A DNA stretch of 25,296 nt from Acidobacteriota bacterium (GTDB taxonomy: Bacteria; Acidobacteriota; Terriglobia; Acidiferrales; UBA7541). Both the position numbers and the translations under genes were made by a program. The notes under the pieces are model-generated. The model was not told the DNA's origin, searched no databases, and saw nothing but the letters and a program-made list of their open reading frames with translations. The DNA is taken from assembly GCA_003161495.1 (NCBI GenBank), contig PMOP01000085.1:1-25296 (forward strand), given 5' to 3'. Of the stretch, positions 22,507 through 25,296 are shown piece after piece (position 1 is the first letter of the stretch; each line of letters begins with the position of its first letter).

Positions 22507-23715
22507 ATGGCGCATACTGGTGCCCCCAACCCACCACGCTGGTCCGCCGAGGAGTCTTTTCTCGAGCTGTTGACGGACACGCTTGAAACGATGGACCGAA
22601 CCGGCCGCGGGCAATTCCTGCAGCGGTTTTTCCGCACCATTGCGCAAGTCGAAATAACGGAAGCACAAAGCCTGGATTATTGGGACCAGGCGCTAGCGCG
22701 CAAACGCGAATTGTCCGAGAGCATCGGCAAAAAAGTCGCTTTGCAGGCGGCCCTGGTGGATGTGCTGGCGTCCACTGGCCAATTGCGATTGCCGATCCTG
22801 ATCGAGTACGAGGAACTGCGTAAACTTCAGATCAATGCCACGACCGATCCCTTGACGGGCCTCTATAACCGGCGCTTTTTCGACGATTACTTTGAGAAAG
22901 AAATCAACCGGTCGATGCGCTATACGCACAAGCTGGCGCTAGTCGTTTTCGACCTGCATCGATTCAAGGAGGTGAACGACCGGTTCGGCCATCCGCAAGG
23001 GGATGCGTTGCTGCAGATGGCTGCGTCCACGTTGCGAAAATCCTTGCGTACCTCAGACTATGCGTTCCGGATCGGCGGAGATGAGTTCGCGCTCCTGCTT
23101 CCTCAATCTGACACGGAACAGGTGGCTGCACTGTCCCGCCGTTTGCGCGCCGCGTATTCGGATTCCATTGAGCCTTTGAATTTGAGAATTCCTCTGGCGC
23201 TCGATTATGGTCTGGCTGTTTATCCCGACGATGGCGAGTTGCAGGAAGTTCTGATCCGCGTGGCCGATGAGAGGCTATATCAGCTTAAAAATGGAACGCG
23301 CAGCGGGCCGCCGGTGTCAGCACCCTTGCAGGCAACCGGCCCGAGCGAGCGCCCGGCAATGCAGGAACCAATTCAAAAAGATGCCGCTCGCGTTGCACCT
23401 TCCGCCGAACCGCCGCAAAAGGTTGAACCGAAAAAAACCGGCTCGGAGCAGCAGCGGCGCTGGGAGCGCGTTTCCCTGGCGAATACGCATGCCTATGCGC
23501 TGATCGGCGAAGGAGTCGAGCGCACGGCGCGTGTGCTGGATTTGGGCTATGGCGGGGTCGCACTCGAAACTTCAAGTCCGGAAGAATTTACGGAAGCTTT
23601 TCACGCCGTGCTGCACGTGCCGATTCTGCCTCCCGTACGTGTCAGCTTGCATCGCGTTTATCAAAAGCCGGGAACCTCCGGTGCCACACGCATCGGATGT
23701 TCTTTCGTGACCTAG
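22507..23715 (+). CDS. Diguanylate cyclase with C-terminal PilZ domain (GGDEF-PilZ)
   Basis: A 402-residue cytoplasmic protein. Residues 1-110 are helical with no recognised sensor. A GGDEF domain (about 112-285) follows: DPLTGLYNRRFF, FDLHRFKEVNDRFGHPQGD and RIGGDEFALLLP (GGDEF 190-194), with an intact inhibitory RTSD site (181-184) five residues before it. The catalytic set is complete, so it should make c-di-GMP from two GTP and be inhibited by product. A Pro/Ala-rich linker (about 287-317) leads to a C-terminal PilZ domain: QRRWERVSLAN, DLGYGG in place of DxSxxG, and RIGCSFVT at the end. One protein may thus make and sense the messenger. ATG 22507 lacks a clear ribosome site, so the start is moderately sure. 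Confidence 0.92.
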   Translation: MAHTGAPNPPRWSAEESFLELLTDTLETMDRTGRGQFLQRFFRTIAQVEITEAQSLDYWDQALARKRELSESIGKKVALQAALVDVLASTGQLRLPILIEYEELRKLQINATTDPLTGLYNRRFFDDYFEKEINRSMRYTHKLALVVFDLHRFKEVNDRFGHPQGDALLQMAASTLRKSLRTSDYAFRIGGDEFALLLPQSDTEQVAALSRRLRAAYSDSIEPLNLRIPLALDYGLAVYPDDGELQEVLIRVADERLYQLKNGTRSGPPVSAPLQATGPSERPAMQEPIQKDAARVAPSAEPPQKVEPKKTGSEQQRRWERVSLANTHAYALIGEGVERTARVLDLGYGGVALETSSPEEFTEAFHAVLHVPILPPVRVSLHRVYQKPGTSGATRIGCSFVT

Positions 23716-23750
23716 ATTCTTCCTCGCGCCAACACAAAGGCTGATTTTTC

Positions 23751-23824
23751 GTGGCGCCGGCGTCTCGCCGGCGTTTTTCCTACCATCACGCGGCACAAGA
23801 CCGCCGGCGAGACGCCAGCGCCAC
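23751..23824. repeat. REP-like inverted hairpin pair, family C
   Basis: Arms 23751-23773 and 23802-23824 are inverted copies matching at 22 of 23 positions; the outer ends read GTGGCGC and the core GGCGTCTCGCCGGCG folds on itself. The element lies between the convergent cyclase gene and the hypothetical gene, where it may end transcription from both sides. Confidence 0.72.
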
Positions 23825-23924
23825 AAAACACCTTGCGTCGCGCTCTGATCCGGCTGCGGTTTTCTTGTCCTGAATTCTTAAGGAGAACTACAAGTTCGTT
23901 GCAGCAGGAATCCGGGCGCACGAT

Positions 23925-24482
23925 TCATTCAGAAATCTGTTGTTTCAGTGTGCGCGACCGGAACAGAAGCGCCTGTTGGATCCGCGCCAGTCCCAGTCCC
24001 CAGCGCAACTCCGCCTGTGGCGCGGTCTCCCCTTGGGCGACCAGACGAATATCCATACAAAAACCGGGCCGGCGCTCGGCCGTGAAATCGCAGGAAGAAA
24101 TTCGCAGAACGGCGCGGACCGCATCTGCGGCGTCACGCTCGAGGAGTTCTTTCAGCCCGGAGCGGAGATCCACGTAATGTCTTCGTTCCCAATTGAGAGA
24201 GCCTTCGGCGAACACGATTCTTGCCTGCGACGCAAATTCGTGCGCCAGGTCTGTCGAAACAGTGGCTGGCACTTCCGATTTTGTTTTAGCACCGGCTGTT
24301 ACGAATATCGATTCCGCGCTATTGACGGAGACAAGGAAATTCCGCAGCGGAAGGTATTGGCGGGCCCCCGCGATTTGCTCGATCGCCCGCGGATTGGCGC
24401 GCAGGTCGAAATAATTTTCTCCGGGCGGGAATACCGACTCCGGTGACGTGCCTTCGGCCTCCTCCACGATCTCGACCCGCAT
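23925..24482 (-). CDS. Hypothetical protein, 185 residues
   Basis: I do not recognise this family. The ORF is supported by a strong ribosome site (GAGGAGG six bases before ATG 24482) and by its position between a convergent gene and a same-strand neighbour 46 bases upstream. The protein has no signal peptide or membrane segment, is acidic in its first 30 residues (MRVEIVEEAEGTSPESVFPP), and is predicted mixed alpha/beta. It has two cysteines near RISSCDFTAERRPGFCMDI and ends in a basic helix (RIQQALLFRSRTLKQQISE). It may be cotranscribed with the monooxygenase-like gene upstream. Confidence 0.7.
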   Translation of the reverse strand: MRVEIVEEAEGTSPESVFPPGENYFDLRANPRAIEQIAGARQYLPLRNFLVSVNSAESIFVTAGAKTKSEVPATVSTDLAHEFASQARIVFAEGSLNWERRHYVDLRSGLKELLERDAADAVRAVLRISSCDFTAERRPGFCMDIRLVAQGETAPQAELRWGLGLARIQQALLFRSRTLKQQISE

Positions 24483-24528
24483 GAACGCCCTCCTCTATTC
24501 CGGGAATTTTCTCCTCTAAAATCGAGCG

Positions 24529-24939
24529 CTATTCGAGGAGCAGATGGAGGCGCTCGTCGTAGGGGCTGCCGAGCATGGGATCGATCTGCTGGCGAAACTG
24601 CCGAGTATGCGCGGCCGCTACATGCTCATCGAATGCTTTCTGGTTCTGCCAGACTTCAACGATGGAAATGTGATTGACGCGAGAGATTTGCGCGCTGGCT
24701 TCAATTTGCACGATGCCTTTGTCTTTGCGGCTGTCAGCCACATATTGCTGCACGAGTTTTGTGCCCGTGGCTGTATTCGGCGGCACGATGTCCACGTGCG
24801 TCACCACGTAAATCCTGTCGTGCGCGCCCGAATCCTGTGCGAGCGCCCTCCCGCCAAGACTCCATGATGCGAGTAGTACAACAACCGCCATGCGAAGCAC
24901 CACCGATTGCATGGAATTCACTTTCGATCCAATCCGCAT
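24529..24939 (-). CDS. Exported antibiotic-biosynthesis-monooxygenase (ABM)-like protein
   Basis: A 136-residue protein. The signal peptide (1-35) has MAVVVLLASWSLGG and a likely cleavage after ALA before QDSG. The mature part is an ABM-like ferredoxin-fold domain: DRIYVVTHVDIVPP at the start, VEVWQNQKAFDEHVAAAHTRQFRQQIDPML in the middle and a C-terminal ERLHLLLE. Small ABM proteins are dimeric; some oxidise quinones or haem, many have unknown substrates, and export is unusual. ATG 24939 is chosen for its AGGAGG eight bases upstream; the frame continues upstream to 25029 without similarity. Nothing ties it to the polysaccharide genes. Confidence 0.82.
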   Translation of the reverse strand: MRIGSKVNSMQSVVLRMAVVVLLASWSLGGRALAQDSGAHDRIYVVTHVDIVPPNTATGTKLVQQYVADSRKDKGIVQIEASAQISRVNHISIVEVWQNQKAFDEHVAAAHTRQFRQQIDPMLGSPYDERLHLLLE

Positions 24940-25162
24940 TCCCACACCTCCTGTCGAGTTAGTTGCCCCATCTTGTTCCTTCGCTGAATCTTTCGTGCCC
25001 GTCTGCGCATCCAAACGAATTCCCAGCACGCATGTATATCATGTTGGCAGGGCTCCGCGAATCACGTATGATAGAAAATTGTCCGCTGACCAAGCGACGC
25101 GACTGTAGCCCCGGCGCATGACCGGGAGCCGCGCAGACCGGCCAGCCGGCGGGAGATCTTCC

Positions 25163-25296
25163 ATGAAACCTAACATTCATCCGGACTACCATCCGGTAAC
25201 CGTGCATTGCGCCTGCGGGCATACCTTCCCCACTCGATCGACGATGAAGGGCGAGTTCCTGCGCGTCGAAATCTGCTCGAACTGCCATCCGTTCTA
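25163..25296 (+). CDS. rpmE: Ribosomal protein bL31, 3' end cut by window
   Basis: The first 44 residues match ribosomal protein L31 of the zinc-binding type: [22 protein letters not shown], split here by convention, then [21 protein letters not shown]. The CxC pair near 16-18 and CxxC near 38-41 form the zinc site. GGGAGA lies about 7 bases before ATG 25163. Two short GC-rich dyads (CCCGG/CCGGG near 25112-25126 and CCGGC/GCCGG near 25138-25150) precede it in the leader; I cannot say whether they regulate it. The gene continues past the window. Confidence 0.93.
   Translation, partial: MKPNIHPDYHPVTVHCACGHTFPTRSTMKGEFLRVEICSNCHPF

Noticed and set aside
1..25296. tRNA, rRNA, CRISPR array, insertion sequence, prophage or toxin-antitoxin genes
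   Set aside because: None seen on either strand; the only repeats are the three hairpin pairs and short direct repeats listed.

Overview
The window is a bacterial chromosome segment of moderately high GC, about 25 kb, most likely from an acidobacterium. That placement is inferred from the style of the genes: many stand-alone PilZ proteins, several sigma-54 activators beside polysaccharide export genes, DUF3108 and haem-binding-domain proteins, and short intergenic REP-like hairpin pairs. No rRNA, tRNA, CRISPR array, transposase or phage gene was seen. Both ends cut a gene: a sugar-nucleotide epimerase on the left and ribosomal protein L31 on the right.

Left part (1-5.6 kb): sugar-nucleotide enzymes (an NAD-dependent epimerase and a UDP-N-acetylhexosamine 6-dehydrogenase type enzyme), an exported DUF3108 protein, two small PilZ proteins, a LuxR-type regulator with a degenerate receiver, and a membrane-anchored haem-binding-domain protein. 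Middle part (5.8-11.6 kb): two receiver-less sigma-54 activator-like proteins (EBP1, EBP2), then a Wza-like export protein, an outer-membrane beta-barrel and an ExeA/XrtA-locus type ATPase. EBP2 has lost the GAFTGA loop and is translationally coupled to the export gene. Right of this (11.6-16 kb): an NtrB/NtrC-like membrane kinase and regulator pair, a previously uncalled 34-residue membrane peptide, and an ECF sigma factor. Then (16-24 kb): two GT2 glycosyltransferases, two more PilZ proteins, a second kinase and sigma-54 regulator pair, and a diguanylate cyclase fused to a PilZ domain. The right end (23.9-25.3 kb) looks like ordinary chromosome.

The main discovery is regulatory. Reading the intergenic regions on both strands for the -24/-12 signature (GG, 10 bases, GC) gives two perfect TGGCAC-N5-TTGC promoters. 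They diverge from one intergenic region (minus strand 14978-14993, plus strand 15335-15350). One precedes the small membrane peptide and the kinase/regulator pair, the other the ECF sigma gene. A third, near-perfect site (7226-7241) precedes the EBP2-export operon, and weaker ones precede two PilZ genes and perhaps EBP1. The window therefore reads as a sigma-54 island for extracellular polysaccharide and c-di-GMP responses. It has four activator-type proteins, of which two are full response regulators, one keeps GAFTGA with an altered Walker B, and one lacks GAFTGA. It probably also feeds an ECF sigma factor. Three of the four share almost the same DNA-recognition helix, so the GAFTGA-less EBP2 may compete with the active ones. 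These links are inferred from sequence motifs only.
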